A DNA stretch of 64,000 bases from the NCBI RefSeq assembly GCF_035046505.1, contig NC_089823.1, positions 224,834,604 through 224,898,603 on the forward strand, in the 5' to 3' direction. This document shows positions 1-9,400 of the stretch, piece after piece. The translations under genes were made by a program, and so were the position numbers. A model generated the notes under the pieces. The model was not told the DNA's origin and ran no database searches. It worked only from the letters and a program-made list of their open reading frames with translations. Every line of letters begins with the position of its first letter. Within the stretch, counting starts at the first letter, position 1. The DNA comes from Tiliqua scincoides (taxonomy: Eukaryota; Chordata; Lepidosauria; Squamata; Scincidae).

Positions 1-175
1 TTGACACCATTGGCAGAGTCTTGGAAGAGAGGTTCAGACATCAAGCTGTGTAGGTTATTGGGTCTAAAAACCAAGGTTAATGAGAAGAGGATAAAACCTT
101 AGTTCATGGACTGCCATCTCTGAAATATGGGTCCTTGAAGATGTTTCTTCATCAAAACATCTAAAACTGTACTTA

Positions 176-264
176 GGGCACAATCCTAACCAAATCTACT
201 CAGAAGTAAATCCTATTTTGTTCATTGGGGCTTACTCTCAGGAAAGTGTGGTTAGGAATTGCAG
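176..264. mobile_element. short TIR DNA element (B family, about 85 bp)
   Basis: This is a short element with near-palindromic ends (CAATCCTAACC at one end, GGTTAGGAATTG at the other) and inner motifs ACTCAGAAGTAA and GGGGCTTACTC. The same unit recurs at least nine times in the window in both orientations. It has no coding capacity. It looks like a non-autonomous DNA transposon of the kind that is abundant in squamates; the superfamily is not assigned. It lies in the intron before the last MYNN exon. Confidence 0.6.
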
Positions 265-265
265 G

Positions 266-1064
266 CTCAAGCTTTGAGCGTCTACTTAGCCAGTATGGTT
301 AAAATAAATCATGCTAAACAGCTAGGAAAGCCACTTGGACAATGAAGAGTGTTTGCAATGGAGTTTTTGGGGAGAGAGTTGTGAGTTAAGACTCCATGCA
401 ATTTGGGTATTTGTCTGAATGTTGTCATGTTTGTAGATGCACAGCATAGCTAAATTGCATGTGTTGTTTGAGGTGGCAGATATGTGAAACTAGCTATTCT
501 AGCTCTGTTTTTTCTGTAAAAATGTAAATACAGGTTTCATAGTGGCTGCTTCAAAACTTTCCCTCTCCATTAAAATTAGATTATCTCATAGAGTTTGCAT
601 CAATCATCCATTTAGACTTTTCGTGAAATGTTGTTAAATGTTGTTAGTTAGAGCTTATGGGGTTGCATCCAATGTTTCCTTGAACAGAAGTGCATCCTGT
701 GAATGCAAGCTTCCTCTGAGAATAAAAGGGGAGTTCTACTCATTCAAAGTATCCCTTCCATTTGCATAAGGACTCTTTGCACAAGTGGAATGCTTCTTCA
801 TTCTTGGAGAGAGCTTGTGTTCATGAAGTATGCTTCTGTTCACAGAAACATTTATCTGAATAAAACCTGTGAACTTTTAAGTCCAGCTGTCAGTCATGCT
901 TCAGATTTCCAATCAAGTGCATTGAAGACCCAAATATCAGTAATAGTGCAGAGTATCTTCAGATGACCTGAGCTGAAAAATATTTTCTTTTCTCCCCATT
1001 GCCTTTATTGTTTACCTGTAGAACTTGACTTTTAGCAATGAACTTAACTGTTTTTTATTGGCAG
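266..1064 (+). other. MYNN intron sequence, no exon recognised
   Basis: No exon with a zinc-finger or BTB pattern is visible here. An 87-codon frame at 703-966 has no recognisable family and overlaps text that partly resembles 4385-4530, so it is more likely repeat. A polypyrimidine tract and AG end at 1064, the acceptor for the last MYNN exon. Confidence 0.5.
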
Positions 1065-1327
1065 GTTGTGAGACCTCCCCAGATCCCATCACGCTTGACA
1101 ATTCCTTCAATGACCAAGACTCCCTTCCAAATGAGAAAAGTCCTTTGTTGGATCCCACTGATGTAAAGCCTTCGGATATCGCATTACCTCTCCCCATTGG
1201 GACAGAGGATCATCAGGTGCTATTGCCCGTTATAGATAGTCAGACAACCCCATCAGACACTTTGCTGAGGTCTACTATCACCGGGTATTCAGAACCTCAG
1301 TTTATTTTCCTGCAGCAGTTGTACTGA
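1065..1327 (+). CDS. MYNN: MYNN (myoneurin) last coding exon
   Basis: This is the C-terminal exon of myoneurin, a BTB/POZ and C2H2 zinc-finger transcription regulator of the nucleus. It begins after a T-rich tract and GCAG ending at 1064. The frame enters with a split codon and reads about 87 residues to TGA at 1325-1327. The sequence is acidic and rich in Ser, Pro and Asp with no zinc finger, and ends SEPQFIFLQQLY, which matches my memory of the vertebrate myoneurin C-terminus. The BTB and finger exons lie outside the window. Its place just before a minus-strand LRRC34 supports the call. The assignment rests on the C-terminal motif and gene order; no alignment was run. Confidence 0.75.
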
Positions 1328-1560
1328 CCTCCTGTGTGTGGTGAAACTCTGGCAGCAAGAGTGTCTTGGGTAAAGTGAACCTGATTATGGATGCTGTTGT
1401 AGAGCTGGACTTCATCTTCGTTTCAAGTAGAAACACTTGGTAATGCACAAACATTGTGAAGGGCAGTTTCTCTTTCTTACATTTTGTTAATCTAGAGCAA
1501 AGTTATGTGACTTGGTTTTAAAAAACAAAGAAAATAAATCAAGGTATAGTTTTTGCATTT
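1328..1560 (+). other. MYNN: MYNN 3' UTR with poly(A) signal
   Basis: The sequence after the MYNN stop is non-repetitive and carries an AATAAA at 1533-1538, about 205 bp past the stop, followed by a T-rich stretch. This is the likely end of the transcript. Other polyadenylation sites further downstream cannot be excluded. Confidence 0.5.
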
Positions 1561-1623
1561 TCTAGGTGACAGAATAATTTGAGTGTGATTTCCTTTCATT
1601 ACATCTGCCTTAAGACTTCTTGT

Positions 1624-2107
1624 AGCCCAACCCTATCCCACCTCCCCCACGCCGATGCAGCAGCACCAGCGAGGGCACCGCTGCATCCTATGGGGATTAT
1701 TGGGACTCTGGCGCGTTCCTTGGGGTAAGGGTTCATTTGTTCCTTTGCCCCAGGGTAAGCCACAGCAATGGGTCTACTCAGACCTGTGCCTGCTAAATCG
1801 CTGGTGCAAGTGAGAGTGTCATGGATTTTGCCCAGGAAGGGAATAGAATACAGTGTGCACTGCTGCTGCCAATCCTGCCCCCTCCCAGATCCAATTTACC
1901 CACCCTATTACACCCCTCTCCCAGCCCCTCGCTGTCCCGTTTGGAACTTACCTGCTCTGGCATGCATCAAAGCCTGCACTAGTGGTGGCGGGACAGCACA
2001 GGCCTTCCTGCTGGTGCTACTAATATTTAAAAGTGCTTTACAGCACATTTTTGATGGACTGCCCCGGCAAAGCACACGCTGTGCCAGCGCTAAGGAAGGA
2101 TAGGATT
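1624..2107. mobile_element. TIR DNA element (C family, about 480 bp)
   Basis: The segment begins AGCCCAACCCTATCCC and ends GGATAGGATTAG, so its ends are inverted copies. A GC-rich interior includes a short block shared with the A family (GGTAAGGG...CCTTTGCCCCAGGG). Similar units occur at about 54734-54990 and 55484-55965. It has no convincing coding capacity; short frames inside are by-products of its base composition. Confidence 0.5.
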
Positions 2108-2109
2108 AG

Positions 2110-3185
2110 TTATTTAACTGTCAATGAATTGGAGAGTTTGGGCAGTGTTCATGCAGAAACTAATCATGTATCAAGATGGTTAATCCATGCTCCTCACTTT
2201 GTGCCTCCACAGTTGACTTTTCATTCTGAAGAAAGCTACATTGCAGAGAGTGGGGAGTCTCTTTTCACAGCCTTGTAACAGCTACGCACAAGGCTGTATG
2301 TCCTGCACCAAAGTAATCCAGATTATGTGCCAGGAAAAGCTAAATTCTACAACTCATATGAATCATGCAAATTTGCCCAATATGCACCTGATTTATCTGA
2401 TTTTTCCTCAATGTAGTTTGCATTTCCTGATAATAGAGGGGGGCCAGGAGCTATACAGGGCATAAAAGCTGTGTCCCAGTCATTGGAAATCCATTTATTT
2501 TTATTGTTTTATTTATTTTTATTGTTTTTGCGGCTACAAAATTAGAAATTTGAGTTTTTAAAAAATCCTGGTATTCCTCTTGGAATTCCATGTCATGCCG
2601 ACACATTTGCTTAACAACCAGAACTGCATGAACATACAGCATCTCTGTGCCCCATGCCTTAAAAAAAAAAAACTTGCAGTGTAGGTTCAACTGACTCACA
2701 TAGTGCTAAGCATATCTGTGCTGTCAGCTCTGATAGGGTACTCCTTGTGTGTTTGGTAGTTGGTAGGAGAAACAAGGATTTCTCATGTGAAATCGAGCCC
2801 CCAGTCTCTCCAAACCTGTCTTCATGGTGTACCCTTGCTGGGCATACAGAGAAAAGACAGCTGCAAGGAATGGTGTTTCTTCTCAGCAAAATGGCATGCG
2901 AAAGACAGCTCAGATTTACCTGTGCGAGTACTTTTGCTTGGTGTTTTGCTGAGCAGGTTACAAAAAGTCAAATGTATAGTTTCCCTTAATAAAGATTCTA
3001 TCAAAATGCATTGGAAACACTTATACTTGCTGCTTTCTTTTCCCTGTGGAGTGCTGCATATTTTCACAGCCATTTTGCTCCTCCTTTTTGTTTGCTGTGA
3101 CCTCACCAGGGCAATGGTGACTTTATCTTGAAACCAACTCACAGCACTGTTCAGCTGAGTCAAACTCTTATTTCTGCAAAAGTCT
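2110..3185. other. intergenic, nothing recognised
   Basis: About 1.1 kb between the MYNN 3' end and an hAT-like element. Several short open frames overlap one another on both strands, with no family pattern, splice context or repeated counterpart in the window. I see no gene here. Confidence 0.5.
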
Positions 3186-3191
3186 ATGCAG

Positions 3192-3550
3192 TGGTTCTCA
3201 CACTTTTAGCACCAGGACCCAGTTTTTAGAATGAGAATCTGTCAGAACCCACCAGAAGTGATGTCATGACTGGAAACATCATCAAGCAGGGAAATTTTTA
3301 ACAATCGCAGGCTGTAATCCTACCCACAGTTACCAGGAGTAAGTTCCATCGACTATCATTGTTAAAAGCATATACATAGTAGCCTGTTCAAAGTACAGAT
3401 CTATAACGTTTCCCCGAATGCAGTCACATACCATGGCAGCATTAAGTCTAATATATTGAAAATAAAATATTGAAATGAATGGGGACCCACCTGAAATTGG
3501 CTCACAACCCACCAAGTAGGTCCTGACCCACAGTTTTTAGAAGCACTGGT
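3192..3550. mobile_element. hAT-like non-autonomous element (E family)
   Basis: The element starts AGTGGTTCTCACAC and ends AGAAGCACTG, inverted ends typical of hAT elements. It is flanked by similar 8-base words, GTCTATGC and GTCTATAG, consistent with an aged 8-bp target duplication. The right half (ACCCACCTGAAATTGGCTCA) recurs at about 34480 and 39520. There is no transposase frame. Confidence 0.65.
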
Positions 3551-3584
3551 CTATAGAGTTTATTTTTCTCTGAATATATTCCTT

Positions 3585-3725
3585 CGCAAAAGGAGGCCAA
3601 TGGAAAGATGTTTTTCCTTACCGCTCCCAGGCCTCCTGATTTCCCCCCACCATTGGATGCAGTGCACACCCCATTGGCATGGCTGCATCATAGCTAATGG
3701 TGGGGGATAGGATTGGGCTGCTAAT
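3585..3725. mobile_element. A-family MITE fragment
   Basis: This is a partial copy of the abundant A family. It keeps the block GATGCAGTGCACACCCCATT and an end resembling GGATAGGATTGGGC. The left end is missing or diverged. Confidence 0.5.
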
Positions 3726-5295
3726 GTAGCTATTTAATATTTATTAAAATGTTTTATTTTATAAGACTTATCTATTTGTCTTTTGTACACTTAAGAGATT
3801 TTTTTTAAAAAGATAGTTGCTTTATCCCCTCTTTTTAAACACTACAAAGGCTTTGAGATTGTTGAAGTCTGTTGCAGCAATAATGGAATAAATTATACTT
3901 CTTTGTTTCCAGGCTGAAGCCTTTAATGTGGTATACAAAGCCTGTCAATTTAAGATTTCTCTTAAATATACTCAATCAATAAAACCATACTGATAATAAA
4001 AGATTGGTAGCAAGGATAGGATATGCTAGTTTCTGTAAATGTAGCATCTTGGTATAAACAACTCAGGGGCATGTTGCACATATCCCTTCTGTTGTTTACT
4101 ATGTCTAAGTTGTCTGGCACTGAAGTATGCGGTTGAAAGTCTGATACAAATGTTTCACCTTTGCAGAACATGAGTTGAACCATTAAAAAATGTGCTCAGT
4201 TCTGGTTTAGGTTCATCAGTATTTAAAGTGAGGTTCTGAACTGGAAAGTAAAAAAGTGGTTTGGAAATCAGTTCAGAGACTCTTTGCATTGGTTTAAGAT
4301 TCATCTCTTGCATAAGAACATAAGAACTGTTTAGCTTGCAATGTAACTCCATAAAAAAAACTATTTGAGAGGGAAAAATTAAGGATAGCATCCTTACCAG
4401 TGCTTCCACTGTCAGAAATTCCACTGTCAGAAATTCCCTCCAGGAACAGAAAAGCATTTGTCTTGTGCCAGGACTCATACCCCTTATACAAGTGGAATGC
4501 CCCTTCCATTCCTGGAGGGACTTTCCAGTGGCAGCAGCTGTAGCCAAGATGCTACCCTATGTTTGTTTGGTTAAGGGTTTTACCACACAATATATACTGT
4601 ACAACAGGATAAAAATCACAAAAACAAGTATGCAGTTAAAAGCTTGAGTCCCTAGAGAACCAGTGTCTCCTTTTCATGTTTTAAGGGCTTGGTTCAGGTT
4701 AAACTCAAGCATGAGGTTGGGTTTAAGTGCAGTTGACTGAAAAACACTTTCTGAACTTGTTATTGGGTTTGAGGTCTAGTTTGACTTCCCTGAGGGATGA
4801 GGCAGCCTTAGATCCTCTTTGGCTTCATCACAACAGAAGGGGTTAACCATAGTTTGGTTTTTTCCTCATGATTCTCTTCCTCGCTTAATCTTTTGAGGGC
4901 CTTGGTCTTCTTACTTCTGCCTCCATTACCTTCCTACTGAGCAGCCTTCCCTCTGAGTCAAGGGGAACTAGCCTCCTGAGGGAGCAGATTTTTTTTCCCC
5001 ATCCCCACTCAGTTTCTTACACCAGCTCTCTTTCATGGACCCTGTTCCTGTATCTAGGAATTTTAGGCAAGATAGCAGTTGCTCTTGGCCCGCATGTCCA
5101 CCAAATGACCCATCATTTCATGTTGTCCACTGGCTCTGGTATATGTACAGGAGCTTTGATCTAGATATGAACTTGCCTGCATGGGGACAGGCCTATTCAA
5201 AGGAGGAGGATGCTCAACCTCTTTATCCAGTTTAAGTCTAGATTTTTAGCTCCTACCTGGAATGTTCCCATTAGTTTTGCAGGTATAACAATTCT

Positions 5296-5460
5296 CGGGG
5301 CCTAATCCTATCCAACTTTCTAGTGCCAGTGCAGCCCCAAGGTAAGGGAACAAATGCTGTTTGAGAAGGCCTCCCTGACTGCTCCCCCACCCCAAGATGC
5401 AGCACGTGCCCCACTGGCATGGCTGCATCAGCACTGGGTAGTTGGATAGAGTTGGGCCCT
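5296..5460. mobile_element. A-family MITE (Harbinger-like)
   Basis: This copy has outer ends GGGGCCTAATCCTATCCAA and TTGGATAGAGTTGGGCCC, inverted relative to each other, around a 130-bp core with GTAAGGGAACAAATG and CACGTGCCCCACTGGCA. About a dozen copies occur in the window. Flanks of better-kept copies suggest a 3-bp TTA target duplication, as in PIF/Harbinger elements; that placement is inferred. Confidence 0.65.
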
Positions 5461-5567
5461 AAGGTTATGGGTAGACTGAGCAGCTCTTATGAACTTAGTA
5501 AGAACCAGAAATCATCTATGACTCAGTTTATTTCTGAACTATTTTCTCATGTATACTTTTGTTCTTC

Positions 5568-5568
<1 letters not shown>

Positions 5569-5623
<55 letters not shown>
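5569..5623 (+). repeat. (GT)n microsatellite
   Basis: An uninterrupted GT dinucleotide run of about 27 units. Poly-Cys-Val and poly-Thr-His frames across it are artefacts. Confidence 0.95.
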
Positions 5624-5625
<2 letters not shown>

Positions 5626-5758
5626 GTCACCTGCTTTTATACTTCCCTTTGAGGGGTTATGTACATACTTAGCTTGCAATATTTTGTTAGACTGAATAAA
5701 ATTTGTTTTGTAACATTTCCGTGCTCCATACATTACTGTTGTATACAAGCATCTAAAG

Positions 5759-6033
5759 CAGAACTGGTCAAACCCCAGTGCTGCCCAGTGGTTCCGCCAG
5801 GGTGCTGCGCAAAGTCGTTCTCGTTTGGACGATAGGGATGCTCTGGGCAGTCGCATCTTCCTGAATGTCCTGTTGCGTGACATTCTGGGACGCCAGGCAG
5901 GAGCTTTGACTACCCAGAGTGATCCTGTCCCCCAAATGAGAACTTCATGTGGTGCCCAGGCAGAACACTTGGTTGCAGTCTGGATGGGGCCTGCATTCCA
6001 AGTGCACAGTGGTCATAACTTTGAGCGCTGCTG
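5759..6033. mobile_element. hAT-like non-autonomous element
   Basis: A 275-bp element with CAG...CTG ends (CAGAACTGGTCAAAC and GAGCGCTGCTG). It is flanked by ATCTAAAG at 5751-5758 and GTCTAAAG at 6034-6041, an 8-bp target duplication with one mismatch. There is no transposase; the frames inside are not recognisable. Confidence 0.6.
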
Positions 6034-6041
6034 GTCTAAAG

Positions 6042-7020
6042 GGAAGAAGCAGTTTCTTTCCAGTAAGCAAAAGCCCAAGTTATTTGGTGGGGAGTGTGGA
6101 TGAAGTCTTTCTCCATGGAAGTATCACATTTGCTTATTGCTGCTAATACTTTGTTATTGGTATCTTCAGTCCCAATAATAATTTTAACAATTACTGGCAG
6201 GAACATTGCAAAGGAACATCTACACTGCCTTGAAATTCCAATCTTGTGCTTTGAAATAGAGGGACACTGGTTTACTACAAGCTTTAAAAAAGTACAATTC
6301 CATGGCAAGCAGAGAGATTACATTTGTTTAAGATGTTCTACCCCTATAAGGTTAGGTAGGTTTTTCTAACTGCCAGAGAGTACAGTTGGAAGGATAACTG
6401 GGATACTGACTACTCTTTGTTCACTGGAAATTCATCACCTGGAAATCCAGGAACAAGTGTGACTTCGCATGTGTGAGTGAGTTGTTGCCATGGGTAGAAT
6501 GTTCATATCATGCCATCCAGAGTGCCAGTAGCTCACCCAACATCCATGTACTGTAACTGAACCAGTCCATTAGTGGCCAGTAGTTTAACATGTAAGGATG
6601 GGGCTGTGACAAAATAGTGCAAAGGTATTCTCTGTGGTGACATGAAGCACCACACAGATCCCATCTCATCCTGGACCCTGTTCCAGACAAGGCTTCTACT
6701 TTCATAGGTTTCTGGTAATAGCTAGTAAGGCTAGAAGCCTACTCTGTACCATCCAGTGGGAATAATGGGAGTGTGATGATGTCTGTACTGAAAAGTGCCA
6801 CTGAGGTAGAAGGTCAGAAGTTTTTCTCTGCAATCATTTGTTTCCCCATTAAAAAAGCTATAGGGGAAAAAAAATACCAGCTATTTTGGATATCTTATTC
6901 TTTATGTAAACAAGTATTCTAATAGCCAAGATCCACAAAGTCTACCCTACTGCAGTGACACATACCTACAGAGAGTGTGGCCTTTCCATACAGTTTAGTT
7001 TATGCATCTATGCTAATCAG
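6042..7020. other. intergenic, nothing recognised
   Basis: About 1 kb downstream of the hAT-like element, AT-rich. Overlapping short frames on both strands show no protein family pattern. Confidence 0.45.
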
Positions 7021-7027
7021 ACAGTTA

Positions 7028-7605
7028 GTTGGCAACCTTCAGTCTCGAAAGACTATGGTATCACGCTCTGAAAGGTGGTTCTGGAACAGCGTCTAGTGTG
7101 GCTGAAAAGGCCGATTCGGGAGTGACAATCCCTTCCACACTGGGAGCAAGTGCAGTCTGTCCCTGGCCTGTCTCCCTGGCTATGGGCCTTCCTTCTTTGC
7201 CTCGTAGCCTCAGACTGTTGGCCAAGTGTCTCTTCAAACTGGGAAAGGCCATGTTGCACAGCCTGCCTCCAAGCGGGCCGCTCAGAGGCCAGGGTTTCCC
7301 ACTAGTTGAGGTCCATCCCTAAGGCCTTCAGATCCCTCTTGCAGATGTCCTTGTATCGCAGCTGTGGTCTACCTGTAGGGTGCTTTCCTTGCATGAGTTC
7401 TCCATAGAGGAGATCCTTTGGGATCCGGCCATCATCCATTCTCACGACATGACCGAGCCAACGCAGGCGTCTCTGTTTCAGTAGTGCATACATGCTAGGG
7501 ATTCCAGCATGTTCCAGGAATTGTTCCAACAACTGTGTTGTTTGGAACTTTGTCCTGCCAGGTGATGCCGAGAATACACAGGAGTTTTCTTAGTGTTGCT
7601 ATTTC
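7028..7605 (-). mobile_element. LINE 3' fragment with C-terminal zinc finger and SINE-matching tail
   Basis: The minus strand encodes the C-terminal part of a non-LTR reverse transcriptase protein: a block like LCILGITWQDKVPN (about 7600-7545), then RLRWLGHVVRMDDGRIPKDL and RPQLRYKDICKRDLKALG (7532-7302), then a single in-frame TAG. The same frame continues to a C2H2-type finger, CSQCGRDCHSRIGLFSHTRRC (counted here as C-x2-C...H-x4-C), ending at 7053. The 3' untranslated end (7063-7028) reads ATACCATAGTCTTTCGAGAC and then GAAGGTTGCCAAC, which also forms the tail of the 5S-headed SINEs in this window. The fragment is 5'-truncated. The clade is uncertain (RTE-, L2- or Vingi-like are possible). 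Confidence 0.75.
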
Positions 7606-7787
7606 CAGAAATAATAAAACTATTTTGTGCTGCTTTTAGCAGCATTCTTTAACACAGAAAATTGTGGGTCTTTTTCTCCTGTGTGTGAATGTTTTCCAAG
7701 GTGCACCACTCACCAGAAGCCATCCTCACATGCCTTGTACTGAAACTAGCATGAGTTGTGTTGGACCAACTTGCCATTTTTTGCTAT

Positions 7788-7960
7788 GTTTATGTTGTAC
7801 CTCTTTTCCAAGGAGCTCAGGGTAGCAATTTAGCTTCACAACAACCCTGTGAGGTAGGTTACACAGAGAGAAAGAAGCTGGCTGAATTGGAAAGGAGACT
7901 CTGGATTTCCCATATTCATGCTCACTGCTTTAGTCCACAGTGCTACATGCTTGATTTCAA
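7788..7960 (-). mobile_element. MIR/L2-tailed SINE fragment
   Basis: On the minus strand the segment carries CCTACCTCACAGGGTTGTTG and a tail like GAGCTCCTTGGAAAAGAGG, the same core and tail seen in the array at 31884-32570. It is a MIR-like SINE with an L2-type end, diverged. Confidence 0.6.
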
Positions 7961-7984
7961 TGGACACTGGAAGATGCTTCTGAT

Positions 7985-8187
7985 GGATCATAACCTTTGT
8001 GTATGTGCAATCTCCTGATTTTAGAAATGAATGTTGTCAGAAAGCCAGATGCAAAGGAGGGCACCAGGATGCAGGTCTCTTGTTACCTGGTGTGCTCCCT
8101 GGGGCATTTAGTGGGCCACTGTGAGATACAGGAAGCTGGACGAGATGGGCCTATGGCCTGATCCAGTGGGGCTGTTCTTATGTTAAC
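7985..8187 (+). mobile_element. CR1 LINE 3' end fragment
   Basis: The segment matches the 3' untranslated end of the CR1 at 39741-39941: CTCCTGATTTTAGAAATG, GGTGTGCTCCCTGGGGCAT and GGCCTATGGCCTGATCCAGT, ending in the CR1 terminal motif TTCTTATG. It is 5'-truncated, as most CR1 copies are. Confidence 0.85.
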
Positions 8188-8681
8188 CTAAATCAAAATG
8201 TTAAACCAACTGTGAGTTAAAAGTTTTTTTAAGATATGTGTTTATTTGCATTAGCACCCAATCCTAAACATACATATTAATCATATTGATTTATTATTAA
8301 CAGTATTTAATAATTTCAGATAATGGGCCTTAGTTGAAGCATGTATGATTAGGGATGCAGCTTTAAAATAGCTATTAATTTTTTGGCACCAAAACAATAG
8401 TTTTGATAACAAAGAATGATTTTCAAAGGCTGCTATATATTGTCACAGTTAATCTTAATCATACATTATGGCCCCAATTCAGCCAACGTTAATCAGGGCT
8501 AAGACCTATTGAAAGCAATGGAACAAGGCAGCTGCAACTTACATAAGACCCACTGTTTTCATTATGGCTACCACCACAATCCTGTGCCTATTTACTAAGA
8601 AATATGACCCACTGTGTACAAGTTAGTAAATATGTTTAGGCTTTTAGTCAGAACTATAATGTGTTATAGAACTACAACTAA

Positions 8682-8996
8682 ACATAAGAACACCCCTGCT
8701 GGGTCAGGTCATAGGCCCATCTAATCCAGCTTCCTGTATCTCACAGTGGCCCACCAAATGCCTCAGGGAGCACACAAGACAACAAGAGACCTGCATCCTG
8801 GTGCCCTCCCTTGCATCTGGCATTCTAAGGTAACCCATTTCTAAAATCAGGAGGTTGCACATACATATCATGGTTTATTAACCCGTGATGGACTTTTTCT
8901 CCAGTAATTGGTCCAATACCCTCTTAAAGGCCTCTAGGCCAGATGCCATCACCACATCCTGTGGCAAGGAGTTCCACAGACTAACTACATGCTAAA
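8682..8996 (-). mobile_element. CR1 LINE 3' fragment
   Basis: Minus-oriented CR1 tail beginning with CATAAGAACA and CCATCTAATCCAGCTTCCTG and running into the last part of the reverse-transcriptase ORF (CTGTGGCAAGGAGTTCCACA). It lies downstream of the LRRC34 stop. Confidence 0.85.
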
Positions 8997-9196
8997 TGTG
9001 TTGTAGTCTCAGAATGCTAGCTGGACTAAGGCACAACTGGAAGAATGTAGCAATTTCTCAGTGTGGGTTGACATAGTAACTATACGCCAACATTTTCAAA
9101 ATCAATTCAGGTAACTACATATAATTGTAAATTTGCTTGAGACACAAACGAGAAAAATTTGCACAAGCCAAGACCAAAAGAAAACGATGGTACCAG

Positions 9197-9400
9197 TCAC
9201 AAATTTTCTGTAATGGGAGTTATTGCTAGAGAGGCATTTTCATCCTTGTTATCAGGTTCTCCATAACTTGGAGTCCAATAATAATGCCTTTTAAGGCCAT
9301 GGGAGACTTCAGCGAGGTAGAGGCACCCATCCACTTCATATGGTTCAACATCAGTGCCAGTGGGCTTAAGGCGGCCACTTTGAAGTAACTCGGCAAATGC
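9197..9400 (-). CDS. LRRC34: LRRC34 coding exon 11 (terminal)
   Basis: Acceptor GTGTTTTCAG precedes 9400. The exon encodes 67 residues from [12 protein letters not shown] through [20 protein letters not shown] to TGA at 9199-9197. This non-LRR C-terminus is the most diagnostic part of LRRC34. Confidence 0.9.
   Translation of the reverse strand, partial: AFAELLQSGRLKPTGTDVEPYEVDGCLYLAEVSHGLKRHYYWTPSYGEPDNKDENASLAITPITENL

Noticed and set aside
703-966. Possible extra MYNN exon
   Set aside because: No zinc-finger or BTB pattern, no matching splice sites, and some similarity to text at 4385-4530.
5419-5883. Poly-Cys-Val and poly-Thr-His frames
   Set aside because: They arise from the (GT)n repeat.
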